From Gnetum montanum (Eukaryota; Streptophyta; Gnetopsida; Gnetales; Gnetaceae): a stretch of 64,000 nt of DNA. Each line of letters begins with the position of its first letter. Within the stretch, counting starts at the first letter, position 1. Shown here piece by piece: positions 21,425 through 32,420 of this stretch. The stretch lies in contig MNCI01013765.1 of the NCBI GenBank assembly GCA_015680685.1, positions 130,246 through 194,245 on the forward strand. The letters run 5' to 3'. Under the pieces are notes generated by a model. It saw only the letters and a list, made by a program, of their open reading frames with translations. It was not told where the DNA came from and searched no databases. The translations under genes were made by a program, and so were the position numbers.

Positions 21425-24247
21425 TCATAGGCGATGGAGGCCTCTAAGGTTTTGAAGGACCTTTGCTAGCTTTAGACACATGCAGTGGTTGAGGTAGATA
21501 TGGCTGTCTTGCTATGGCTGTAGCCTCTGGTGGAAGGTGAAGGCCATCCAATAATGCCTTCATCTTCTCCTCCTTGCTCTAGGAATCATTCATAGTTCAC
21601 GTAGCATCACCAATGTGGGCTAGAATGTGGATATCCCACGAATAGGATGTTACTAGGAATAGCTCCTTAACATTGACAAACTAGGTAGTGAATTGTTTGT
21701 GTTCAACATTGAATGCCCTAACTACATTTTACAACTCTTGGTAATCATTCATTCTTTTGGCTAGGTTCTTGGCAATGAATCTCTAATCAGTGTATTTGCC
21801 CTTGAGAACCTCAAGTTTAGCATTTGCCACTACAAACTTTTCCTTGGTGTCCTTGTGGTGCTTGAACTCGGCCTCGCATAGGAAGTACAAGTTGGCCACT
21901 TGCTTTTTCAGTTCTGATTGCAGTCGTTCGGTAGTCAACATAGCCAAATTCACATACTAAAGATTGGCGAGCTCCATGTATTCTGTCATTTCCTCTATTT
22001 GCATCTCCTTTAGGCAAATTTTTTCTTTATTGTACTGATCAATTTCATCAATGATGGGTTGCCATAATTCACATCCATGTTGGAGGGTCTCATTCACCTT
22101 TGCCTTTGCCATTTGAATATGTTTTTCATTTACTTCTTTCTATAGGTTGACTTGGTCTTTTGTAGTAATCCTTGACTCTCTCAAATTTGAGAGCCTCTAA
22201 TTTCTAGGCAACTACCTCTATTGTAGTCTTTTGACCAAGGGCACAAACCTCCTTCATGAAGAGGTTTCTGTTCTTAGTTGTTAATCTCCTTAACTCTATA
22301 TTTTCTCTAGCTAGTTGCTTCTACTATTAATGGATAAAGTTGGTTAATTATTGTTTATGTTCATCAACATTTTACAAGCAATGGTTTCTTGCGGTCAGTT
22401 GCACATTCTCCTAGTGGGTTAGATCCAAGGCCTTCTAAATTTTGTGTTGGGTAGCCTCTACCAAGGATCAGTAGAAAACCACAATCTCCATCGCACCCTC
22501 AACCCCTTTCAATCTAGTGTGAATATTTTCAAGATATTCATCTCTTGTTAATGTTGAGTTGAAAAATTTAGGATTAACAATTTGGGCTCTTAATTCAGCA
22601 ACTTTAGTAGCCAAGTGTTTGTTCAGCTCCTTGGCCATTTCGAGTTACCCTTTCAAGATAATGTTTTTTCTCTTGCCTTTAGTAGCTTCTACTAGGTTGT
22701 AGTAATACTATCTGGAAGATCAAAGACATCTAGAAGTGGTTGCCCAATTCCTACTAATCAATCTAGTAGTTGTTCATGTTGTGTTGCACTTAATCTACCA
22801 CTTATGATCTCTACTTATGTTTGCACATCTTTAAGTGCAGTGACATTTGGTATAGGTGCTGCAAGTGCATTGAAAGCTTTGAAAATTGTATTAGCAACCA
22901 CCTCTACTATTGTCTCCTACCTTTGGTGTTGCATCACTAGTATTGTTGCCTCCTCACCTTCCTCCAAGCACATCGAGAAGGTCATGACATTCCTAGAAAT
23001 CTTTAGAAGTGGCTACTATTTTGTAAGAGATACTATTACCTATTTAGCACTAGGATTCAACCTTACAGACAATTGCATTAATTAGGTAGAGAAAATGGAT
23101 CCACCTCCTTCCATTAGGCTGACTGTTTAGACCATCTCATTTAGGTGACTCATTGCTAGCTGGTACATAGATGGGTCTCCACCACTTGTGCTTGGCCATT
23201 CTTGGTACTTGCACAATCATTGGGATGTTGTAGTAATGTCCAACATAATTTTTTAAGTGGCAGGTGGAGGTGGTGGCTATTGCTCCTCTTCTTGAATAGT
23301 TTTTGTAGGCATCTTATCCTTCATCATCTCTATCCAATTAGTGGCTAGAGCATGTTTGATAGCATCATTTGTATAGCGGACTATCCCTCACCTTTGACAG
23401 AGTTTTTTGATAAGGCATGGAAAAGGGAGTGTCTTCCTTCCACGTTCATTTCCCTTAAATTGCTTTTCTATCTTTAGATAGATTAGCTATGGAAGGTTGA
23501 TATGGTATCTCCCACTTAGAGTAGTGAACACATGGGTAGCAAAGGTAGTGATCTTGTTGGGCCTTACCATGGGATTTAGGTGAAAGGCTATAATCTTGTA
23601 ATGAATTCTTTTTACCAGTGTGAGTGCATCCTACTCCTTATGGTCAACACCATAACATTGTTGCACCCATTTCTTTTTGATGTTATGATCTACCTACATT
23701 ATAATCTCGATGAGGCTCACCCCAGTTTCTGGCAACCCAAGTGCTTTAGCAATGGCTGACACCAGGTATGACATTGAGATGTCCTTAATTTTGACTATTG
23801 AACCAACCTACCTATTGTTTCAAAATAAGAATATCTCTTCCAAGTACCACTCCTTGCTAGAAGTGATAATTGGCCACATGGGAGAGATCTTCAATTGGTC
23901 TATACTTCCTTAGGTGTGTGCTCTAGGAAAGAGCCAAAGTTTAACTCATAGAACACTATTTTTTGGACCTCCCTTGATATGATTTGATTAAGGTAGGCTT
24001 CCATCAAGGTCATCTAAAAGTGTGCTTGCTGAGCTAGTGCCTCATCTAGGTGGAAATGTTTTATTGTTACTACTAGTTCTAGAATTTGACGAATAGATTC
24101 CACTTTGGCCTCTTCTCTAAGAGGACTCGTGTCATGAGTTGTAATTGGTTCTTCTTGGGCTTGTTCTTGGCCCCTTCCTATTCTTGGCCATTTCTTCCTT
24201 TGTTAAGATGGTCCTCCTTCTTGCGTGTATTTGCCTTTTGGTGCCAT
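21425..24247 (-). pseudogene. Third ORF of element 1: transposon-type domain plus coiled coil
   Basis: A degenerate reading of about 940 codons lies between integrase and the 3' LTR, same strand. It opens MAPKGKYTQEGGPS, followed by a Gln/Glu/Arg-rich stretch. The first third (about 24247-23280) contains SMSYLVSAIAKALGLPET, FATHVFTTLSGRYHINLP and TLPFPCLIKKLCQR, resembling the 'putative plant transposon protein' domain I associate with Athila third ORFs. A proline run follows near 23270. About 22690-21700 is rich in Leu, Glu, Lys and Gln heptads (MAKELNKHLATKVAELRAQI; KQVANLYFLCEAEFKHHKD) and should form a long coiled coil. It ends with a Pro/Ser tail (SKGPSKP, PPSPMTV). Most stops are TAG or TAA where CAG/CAA or TGG would be expected. 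No transmembrane segment is evident, so I do not call it env. Function unknown. Confidence 0.65.
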
Positions 24248-24897
24248 CTGCGATCACAACACATCCATGGATTAGTAGATATAATGTGTAACTTTGAATT
24301 TTTTGAATACCTTATCTCATTAATTAGTTACACTTGGCTAATGTTGGACCATAGTAGATTGNTTCATCATTTTTCTAACTTCCACAAAGGTTTAACTAAG
24401 AAATCAACATTTAAACACCAAACTACAAAAGTTAAAGTCTAATGAGCTCTGGTGACACTTATAAAAAATTAATTAATTAAATAATCAATCTACTATGGTC
24501 CAACATTAGCCAAGTGTAACTAATTAATGAGATAAGGTATTCAAAAAATTCAAAGTTACACATTATATCTACTAATCCATGGATGTGTTGTGATCGCAGA
24601 TGGCACCAAAAGGCAAATACACGCAAGAAGGAGGACCATCTTAACAAAGGAAGAAATGGCCAAGAATAGGAAGGGGCCAAGAACAAGCCCAAGAAGAACC
24701 AATTACAACTCATGACACGAGTCCTCTTAGAGAAGAGGCCAAAGTGGAATCTATTCGTCAAATTCTAGAACTAGTAGTAACAATAAAACATTTCCACCTA
24801 GATGAGGCACTAGCTCAGCAAGCACACTTTTAGATGACCTTGATGGAAGCCTACCTTAATCAAATCATATCAAGGGAGGTCCAAAAAATAGTGTTCT
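23950..24897. repeat. Inverted repeat of 412-bp arms bounded by single n: misplaced contig
   Basis: 23950-24361 and 24486-24897 are reverse complements of equal length, as far as I can compare, with an n at 24362 and another at 24898. The block 24363-24897 therefore looks like a short contig that overlaps its left neighbour by 412 bp but was placed in the wrong orientation. Flipping and merging it removes the duplicate start of the third ORF. Confidence 0.85.
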
Positions 24898-24898
24898 N

Positions 24899-25967
24899 GA
24901 AAACAAAGAAGCTTCTACCAAAGAATTCAAGTACGTTAGACAAAGACACCAAATCAAGAACATGGACATTGGTAGTTAGGTGAGTTATGGGTAGCATGGA
25001 CAGATCATGGAGAAGGTGGAATGAAATTCTAAATTAAGGTCATAAGAAGCCCCTTGTGGATTTTGTGTTTAAATGACCTGAGAAGGTCCATCCTTAGTCC
25101 ATACCAAAACTAATCACTTTCAGTGACTTTGCATCACTACTCCAAGACCTATCCAACCCATTGAGACACAAGAGTTCTCCACAGAACAACCACCACTTCA
25201 TAAACAGAAGAAAAGAGAAGAAGAAAGTGAGAGAGGGCCTTAGTTAGAGGGGACCTTCAGGCATGGGTAACATGTCTTTCTAGTTCCATAACTAGTGCTT
25301 GTAGCCTATTTATTTGTCTAAGGGATGTGCTTTGAATTCCCATCATGTTTTTTTCCTTTCTTTTTTTTTCTTTTTGGATGGGAACCACACCATGCAAAGA
25401 CTTATTCAACTTTCTATTATTGGTCAACATGGAATGGTAAGAAGTCTATAAAAACACACATGCACTCAAGCAAGTAGAAGAGTACAAAGAGTATTGAGTT
25501 CTCTTGAAGTCACACCCTATGCAAACCTTTGAATCCTTCCCAATTATGGAAACTACCAAGATCATAAATTTTATAAAAGTTTATTTAATGAAAGGGACCT
25601 CATACTTCCAAAACAAGGAAAACCATAGAGTTTGTGGGTGGGTAGATGTCGTGGACGCACTACCTATTCCATGAAAAAGAAACTATGTCTTAGCCATTGA
25701 TACAAAAATTCAGAAATAGAAATCAAACATTAGCAAACAAAACATTAAGCACAAACCACCATTAGCAACAGCTACAACACCACTATGTCCTATTGGCACA
25801 AAGTATGTTTATTAACAAAAATTATAAAATCACACTAAAATAAAGTAAAATATATAAGAAAGTATAAAATATTTAAGAAAAATTTAAATGTAGTAATGAT
25901 GGTGTAAAACAAAAAATGGTGTAAAATAGGAAAAAATCTCAAAAAAATTGAGGAGCCATGTATATGA
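24899..25967 (-). other. Internal spacer of element 1 between integrase and third ORF
   Basis: No convincing ORF. The part 25130-25510 is homologous to 40640-40930 in element 2 (shared GGGCCTTAGTTAG, GGTAACATGTCTTTC / GATAACATGTCTTTC, GAAGTCACACC / AAGGTCACACC), showing both are internal to one family. Poly-T run near 25356. Confidence 0.6.
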
Positions 25968-27217
25968 TTAGCATGGATGGCCATCTCCCCCATGACTGAG
26001 TTGGAAGGAGGAGATTTGAAAAGTTAAGCACAGTTGTCCATCCATTGAGGTATTTGTTGCACTAGCTTGCTTTGGCTCATGGAAAGGATTTATATGTTGG
26101 ATGTTAACCAATTGCTTTCTGTTTGGGCTTTCAGGTTTGTATATGGTCATGGCCCCAGAACGAAAGGTTTCATCAATTATATAAGGTCCCACCCATAATG
26201 TTTGGAATTTGGTTCATTGGGGTATGTGTGTGGGATCTCAATAGAGAACCTTATCTCCTAATTGAAATTTCTCTTTCCATATTCTAAGGATATGTCATTT
26301 CTTGTTGAATGCCTTGTGCACTTCATTCAAAGACCTAGCCACCAATTGATTTTTGTCTAGTACATTTAGGTTGATCAATCTTTCTTTTTATGCTAGACTT
26401 AGGTTAAGGTCTAGGTCATAGGCTATTACGAGACTACAGAGCTCAGATTGAATTGAGAGTGTTGGAAGTTTTTCATACACCAACTTGTAGGAAGAGTAGC
26501 CAATAGGGAGTTTCCATGTTAAGTGGTAGGCCCAAAGGGCATTGTTGAGTTTTGTGATCCAATCTCTTCTATATTTGCTAAAAGTTCTTGTTAGAATCTT
26601 TGTGATCACCTTGTTAGTCACCTTTGCTTGATCATTGGCTTGAGGATGATAGGGTGTTATTAATTTATGTTTAACCCCCAAGCATTGCATGAGTTTTGAA
26701 AAAGTAGCACTTGTAAAATGGGTTGTGTTGTTAGAAATTAGTGCATGTGGCACCCCAAACCTATTCATAGCATTTTTTGTACAAACTGAGTAGCAGTGAA
26801 TGATGTATAGTCAGTGATGACTGCTACTTCTACCCATTTAGTATAGTAGTCAATGGTGATAATTATATATGTCTTCTTATTGGACATGGATGTGATGGGA
26901 CCCATGAAATCTATGCCCTAGATGTCCAAGGGCTCTAATGATTTAATCCACTATTGAGGACCCTCCATTTATGCAATCATCCCATCATCTCATTGACAAC
27001 ATTCACAAGTTCAGACAAATTGGTGGGCACACCTAAAGATTATGGGCCAATAGTATCTTTCCATCATGATTTTTATGGTTGTGCATCTTTCAGCATAGTG
27101 GCCTCTAGAAGGGCCTTCATAAGCATCTTGGAGCATGTGTAATTGATTGGCATTAGGTACACACCAATGAACTAGGCCATCGGCACACACCTTGTAAAGT
27201 TGTCTATTGATTTCCAT
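25968..27217 (-). pseudogene. Integrase of element 1
   Basis: On the minus strand the N-terminal block reads LYKVCADGLVHWCV and RYYWPIIFRCAHQFV; the core has DIxGIDFMGP (first Asp kept), ALISNNTTHFTS where the second catalytic Asp is Asn, and PYHPQANDQAKVTNKVI where the catalytic Glu is Lys. WITKLNNALWAYHLTWKLPI and YSSYKLVYEK follow, as in Athila-type integrases. The C-terminal part includes LWVGPYIIDETFRSG and ends at 25968 after LSHGGDGHPC. Frameshifts near 26400 and 26900. Inactive. Confidence 0.85.
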
Positions 27218-27439
27218 GAAGTGCTTAGCCCAATGATGAAATTGTTATTTTTTTATAGTCTAGATCTTGTGGCATCTCTTGAGTAAGAAGATAAGTGAGG
27301 ATGCCATAAGACCATTCTGGTTCTGTAGGCTTTTGTATAGCAACAAAGAGGAGTTCATTAGGAAATTGGTCAGAGAGTAGGCTTTTCTCCTCTTTCTTGG
27401 CCCATCACAACTGAGACAAGTGATTGGTGATCACATTCT

Positions 27440-28770
27440 CAATCCCCTTTCAATATACCATTGTAAGATCACTAGCCACCGTATGAAATAGGGCTCATGA
27501 TTGGCTTGTTCATGAGGAAGCAAATGGCAATGTGATCAGTGTGCACAAACACTTTATATCTAAGCACATAGTGCCTGAACTTTTCTAGAGCATACACAAC
27601 TACCATCAGTCCTTTTTCCATGGTGGTGTAGTTCAATTGTGCATCCAAAATGCTTCGAGTTACATAATGAATGTAATATGGATGTTTCTTATCATCCAAC
27701 TATGTAAGCATGGCTCCCAAGGCATAATTAGATGCATCTGTCATTATATGGAATGGTCTAGACTAGTCAGGTGATTGTAGAATTGGAGCCTCTACAATAT
27801 TTTTCTTGAGGCTTTGGAATGCATTTTCACATTCCTTGGTCTAGATTAAGAAAGCATCTTTGTTTGTTAGCTTAACCAACAATTTTGCGATCGTAGAGAA
27901 ATTCTCTATGAATTGCCGATAGTAACCAGTGTATCTAAGGAATGACCGAACATCTTTTAAAATTTCTGGTTGGTGAGTGATTTCTTAGATGATCCTTATT
28001 TTTTTGAGGTCTACATCAATCCCTTCCTACAAACGTTTTTTCTCTAATACAATGCCTTATTGGACCATGATATGGTTCTTTTGCTAATTGAACCATAGGT
28101 TTGTTTCCACACATATTTTGAGTATTTGCTCAAGGTAGTCCAAGGCTTGCTCGAATGTAGCACCATAAGTGGAGAAGTCATCTATGGAGACTTCTACTTT
28201 GCTACCTATTTGCTATTAAAAGATGCTTAAGACCAAACATTAGAAAGTGGCAGGAGCATTGCATAGATCAAAAGGCATCTTACAATATGCAAAGGCTCCC
28301 TAGGGACTTGTGAATGTTGTTTTGGCCTAGTCTTCTAACATAATCTAGATTTGGTTATAGCCACAATAACCATTTAGAAAATTGTAATAGCAATGCCTTG
28401 ATATGGTGTTCAACACTTGATCAAAAAATGACTGGAAAATGATCTTTGAATGTTGCCATGTTTAATAACTTGAAGTCAATACAAACCCACCATTTAACAT
28501 CTCTCTTTGACACTATCATGAGTGGGTTGACCCACTTGATATCTGCAATGGGGTAGATGAACACTGCCTTGAGGAGTTGCTTAATATTCTCTTTGATGAT
28601 TTGCTTCAATTTTGGGTTTAACTACTATTGTGGTTGCCTCCATGGCTTCATGGATGGAGTAATGTAAATGTAGTGTTGGCATATCCGTGGATCAGTTCCA
28701 GTGAGTTCAAGATATGACCAAGCAAAGGTTTTTGACCATCTGTTGACCACTTTCAATAGTTTTTCTTTCT
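27440..28770 (-). pseudogene. Reverse transcriptase and RNase H of element 1
   Basis: Starts on the minus strand with TFAWSYLELTGTDP, then IKQLLKAVFIYPIADIKWVN and CIDFKLLNMATFKDHFP, a broken CNAPATF block, and VEVSIDDFSTYG with both active-site aspartates kept (28177-28185). Thumb and connection blocks SFLRYTGYYRQFI and FQSLKKNIVEAPIL lead into RNase H: IMTDASNYALGAML, YVTRSILDAQLNYTTMEKGL and VFVHTDHIAICFL. Many stops. I see no aspartic protease DxG box between the gag zinc knuckle and RT, a stretch of about 800 bp rich in Pro, Ser, Tyr and Gln. Confidence 0.85.
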
Positions 28771-29539
28771 ACTTAGGAGCAAGTTTGGCATTAAGTATGA
28801 CTAGCTTACCATTTTTCAAAAATGCATATTCAAGCTGGGAGGTAGAGTTTTCAACTCTAGTGAGCATAACAATATGGATCTTGGGTGGCATTTGGTTTGA
28901 AGGGAATCCAATGGATTGGTTTGTAGAGGATGAGGTAGGAGCAGGATGACTAGTGGCTTGAGTATGTGAGGGCTTAGTAGGATTTTTGGTTTGGAACAAT
29001 GATCTTTTATGAGCATCAAGTTTTGAACCCCTTGGTTGATAAATTGATTGTAGATTAATGGCCTTGGTAGAGTTGTGTTATTGTGGTTGGGCTAGAAGTT
29101 CATGATGCATGGATGGAGCATGAGGTAGCTATGTTGAGGGTGGAGGAATAGGAGCAAAATAAGGATAAAATGTGGCATTTGTCCTAGATTTTGGAGAATA
29201 AGCTCTGTAGTATCCAAGAGGGTAGTATTGATGTTGAAAAGGATAAATGTTTCTAGAAGAGTTATGTGGAGATAGGGGTTGCTCAACATAATACCCATAT
29301 ATAACTAGTTGCCTGTAATGGTACTTCTGCCTTGGTGGTGACATCCCCCATGACTATTGTTGGTGCCACTATTGATATTGCTCATACGGTTGTAGTGGAA
29401 TTCCACTTGGATAATATTGTTGTTGCTAATGGAAATGCTTAGAATTTCCTTGAGGATAAGGCAATCTTCTAAGTGTTTGCGTTTTTGCTAGTTGTGGATT
29501 TAGAGCATACATCCCAAACTCCTATAAGTGTGACATGAT

Positions 29540-31300
29540 GGAGCAACATCCCTTAGGATGTTCGTATTGGCAGATGTCACACACACCATCATCCTCTGAT
29601 TTAATTTTCACAACTTCATCTACTACAATAATCTTGCCCTTACCCCTTTGATAGGCACGTTCAGCTTCTTGTCATCTCTTGCAGTCATGATCACTACTTT
29701 GCTCTCTTGATTCTATGGTAGTTTTTAGAGTATTTTATAATTTTTCATCTAATGAATCCCACATTTGATCTACCTTGGCTAAAATCTCAGACATAGATTT
29801 TTAAATTAGCAAGATCTTTTTGTTCACCACCTCATCAAGAAGTGACTCTTCCTCACTATCACAAAATCAACCTTCCCTCTTTTTGATAGAAGGATCCCTA
29901 TTGTACTCCTCAACACTTTCACATTTCCTCAACTCTTCTTCTTCTTTTGCTACCTACTTAACTAGCCTTTGGATTTGATGGGCTCTGAGTTCTAATAGTC
30001 TTCCTTGGGCATAAACCCCAAGAGTTCTCCTCATTTTTTATCTAAGTCCATCAATAATATGACAAAGTTGTTCCTGTTAAGAATAGTCATGGCTAGGGCA
30101 TCAGTGTATGAAAAAATAGTATCTACCCATGGTGGCATCCAAGGGTTCATGATTTTCTTGGTTTCATCCTTGGATCTACCTATTTAAATTAGACACTTTG
30201 GAGTATGTTTGATACTTATCATTAAACAACTCTAGCATTGTACTTCACTTGCGGATGGATTTCGGCTCCAAGGATTGGTACTAGCTTTCTACTTCCTTAA
30301 TGAGTGTCCTAGAAAATAGCTTTAATTTTTGCCAATCATTTTCAATATTTTTTTAAGGCATAGGCATCATGAAAAGCTTGAATATATGCTTGTAGATCAG
30401 AGTTATATCCCCTCTCAAATTTGGAAATATTGTTCATATCAAGTCATCTAATCTAACTATCTTTCACATGCCTAGTTGGAATTTTTATGGCCTCTACAAT
30501 ATTTAGCATGCTTCAAGTTGCTAGAAAAGGCACATCATCATCATTATTTTGATGATGTCGATGATTTCCTTTGCTACCCTTTTGTTCATGGTGGACTCGA
30601 TGATCATTACTGTTGTCTTGATATTCCCCTTCATCATGATTGTTCTTTTTATGGTATTTTTCAGAACTAGAAGAGGAAGAAGAAAAATATGCTAATGAAG
30701 AGGATGAAGAGGAAGGAGGACTACCACCACCATGGTGTCTACCAACTCCTCTATGGTTGTCATGACCACGTTCATCACTTTTCCTATCATCTTGACGCTT
30801 GTCCAAACCCTTGCCTTGACTTCCATTTTTACTTGAACCTAAATTGTTAATAGTGGATTGCAGATTCATGGTTGCACCCTCCATCATCAATAACAAGGGG
30901 TGGAGAATCTTCATGTTGAGAACCCCAAGAGGGACATTCCTTATTGTTGTTTTAGTTAAGCAGGAATAAGGGATTAGTGAACTGCTTCCCCTTCATAAAC
31001 TCATGGTACTTCTCCTAGTGTCGATCTCTACTGCATTGTGTTTTAGTGGGATGGTAATCTTGGTAGTCATAATCATGCACAACATACTCCTCTTGAAGAT
31101 CCTAGATTCCTAAGCTCTTTGAAGCAACATCTTTGGCGTAGATCAATTAGAAGGCATGACAATGTTGCCTTCCATATCTCACCATCGTAGTTGCTCATCC
31201 TAATGCAGGATGAAGGTGAAGTTAGGCACATACTCATCTAGATGAGTATACATCATCTTAATTCTTGAGGGACCAGTGGTTTAGTATCATTGCACTTCTA
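29540..31300 (-). pseudogene. Gag of element 1
   Basis: Degenerate, on the minus strand from just inside the 5' LTR. It contains a Ser-rich, charged stretch (30914-30513, open), then the retrotransposon-gag core with ISKFERGYNSDLQAYIQAFH that matches FTRGYDLDLQHHLQAFHDAC in element 3, and near 29541-29582 the zinc-knuckle-like CDICQYEHPKGCC (Cx2Cx3Hx4C). Gag builds the particle that packages element RNA. The N-terminal part is frameshifted. Confidence 0.7.
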
Positions 31301-31446
31301 AGAAGAAAAAATTTTGCAATACAAATAAGATATCAATGTGCTTATGTGATTATATTTATTGCGAGAATGATTTTGACCTTAGGGTACGTCTAATGATGTT
31401 AATGATGTTTACTAAACCTAGATAGCACATGTTTCAACAAAAAGAG

Positions 31447-31464
31447 TCCCCAATAATAGTGCTA
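31447..31464 (-). other. Primer binding site of element 1 (decayed)
   Basis: One base inside the 5' LTR the minus strand reads TAGCACTATTATTGGGGA. Against TGGCGCCGTTGCCGGGGA, the tRNA-Asp-complementary PBS I recall for Athila-group elements, 11 of 18 bases match and all 7 differences are transitions. Confidence 0.55.
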
Positions 31465-31465
31465 A

Positions 31466-32420
31466 TGATGAGTGGCATGGTACCCCTACATGCAACCATA
31501 CAAATCACTAAGCATTCACATGTAATCTAGTTGAATTCCATGGACTCTATGTGTTCTAGTACACTAGCCTCTAGGAAGTGAACTTTGCCCTAATAGTCAT
31601 TCGTTGTCTTCCCAATTACACTTGTGATGCATAAAGGTATGGTTAAGTGTAATCAAGGCATATGATTTTTATTATTTTATGTTTTATGATCTTGGTGTTT
31701 TAAAATAGAGAAATGAAGTAATTTAATAGCTAATTTAACTAACTAATTACTTAATCTCTAACTAATCCTAACATAAGCATTTGGTTCCACTTTCCATACA
31801 CATTTTGAACCCACGTATCCACTACTAGGATTACCAAGCACTATGCTACTAAGCAAACCAAGCGATGACACTACTAGGATTACCAAGAGAATATGTGCTT
31901 ACACTCAAAGTAGTCATACTTATGTGCTTAATCTATTTAGCTTAATTAATTAATCAATCAAGGTCTAATTTATTTTAATTAATTGCATAATTAATGAAAA
32001 TAGTAAATGCAGACATAAATCATTAATCTATTCAAATTACTGCAAGGTTTGATCAAAAGGATCATCTTTATTGTTGTTCACATTAGTGTGTTTAGGTATA
32101 ACAATGCTTGAATAAAGATCTGTATAATTTTTGACTCCTATTATAGGCACTCAAAGAAATATTCTAACTCTCAAATGATAAAACTACAAGAACTTTGCTA
32201 CAATTATGACTTGACTCTCCATAAACATGGCTGGTAAGTGTGTATTTATAGACTTTATTGTGGAGCTACATCGATGGGTCCTCATAGACATAGCAAACAC
32301 TACATTGATGCAGCCCTGTCGATGGGGCAACATCACATAGAGAAGGTCGTGTCGATGGGGGCCCATCGACAAGGCAATGTTAATGGGGACTCATCGATGC
32401 AACACTTTGATGCTTCATCA
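31466..32420 (-). repeat. 5' LTR of element 1
   Basis: Plus-strand ends are TGATGAGTGGCATGG and GATGCTTCATCA. TATAAATA on the minus strand at 32243-32250. The U3 has several TCGATGGGG-like words. Next base on the right starts the TGCAC target duplication. Confidence 0.9.

Larger units (their letters stand above)
20254..32420 (-). mobile_element. Element 1: complete Athila-like Ty3/gypsy retrotransposon, 12.2 kb
   Basis: Two related LTRs (20254-21180 and 31466-32420) flank an internal region read on the minus strand: PBS, gag, RT, RNase H, integrase, a third ORF and a polypurine tract. The 5-bp flanks are identical, TGCAC at 20249-20253 and TGCAC at 32421-32425, so both ends are exact. RT and integrase wording and a PBS resembling the tRNA-Asp complement point to the Athila group of Ty3/gypsy. 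All ORFs carry stops. The internal part includes a misplaced inverted block of 535 bp, so the true length is about 400 bp less. Confidence 0.9.

Noticed and set aside
21425-24247. Third ORF as a viral-type envelope gene
   Set aside because: Position fits, but I see no signal peptide or membrane anchor and the C-terminal half looks like a cytosolic coiled coil.
23950-24897. Large inverted repeat as a foldback transposon or MITE
   Set aside because: Equal-length matching arms inside one element, with single n characters at the block edges and no target duplication, point to contig misplacement.
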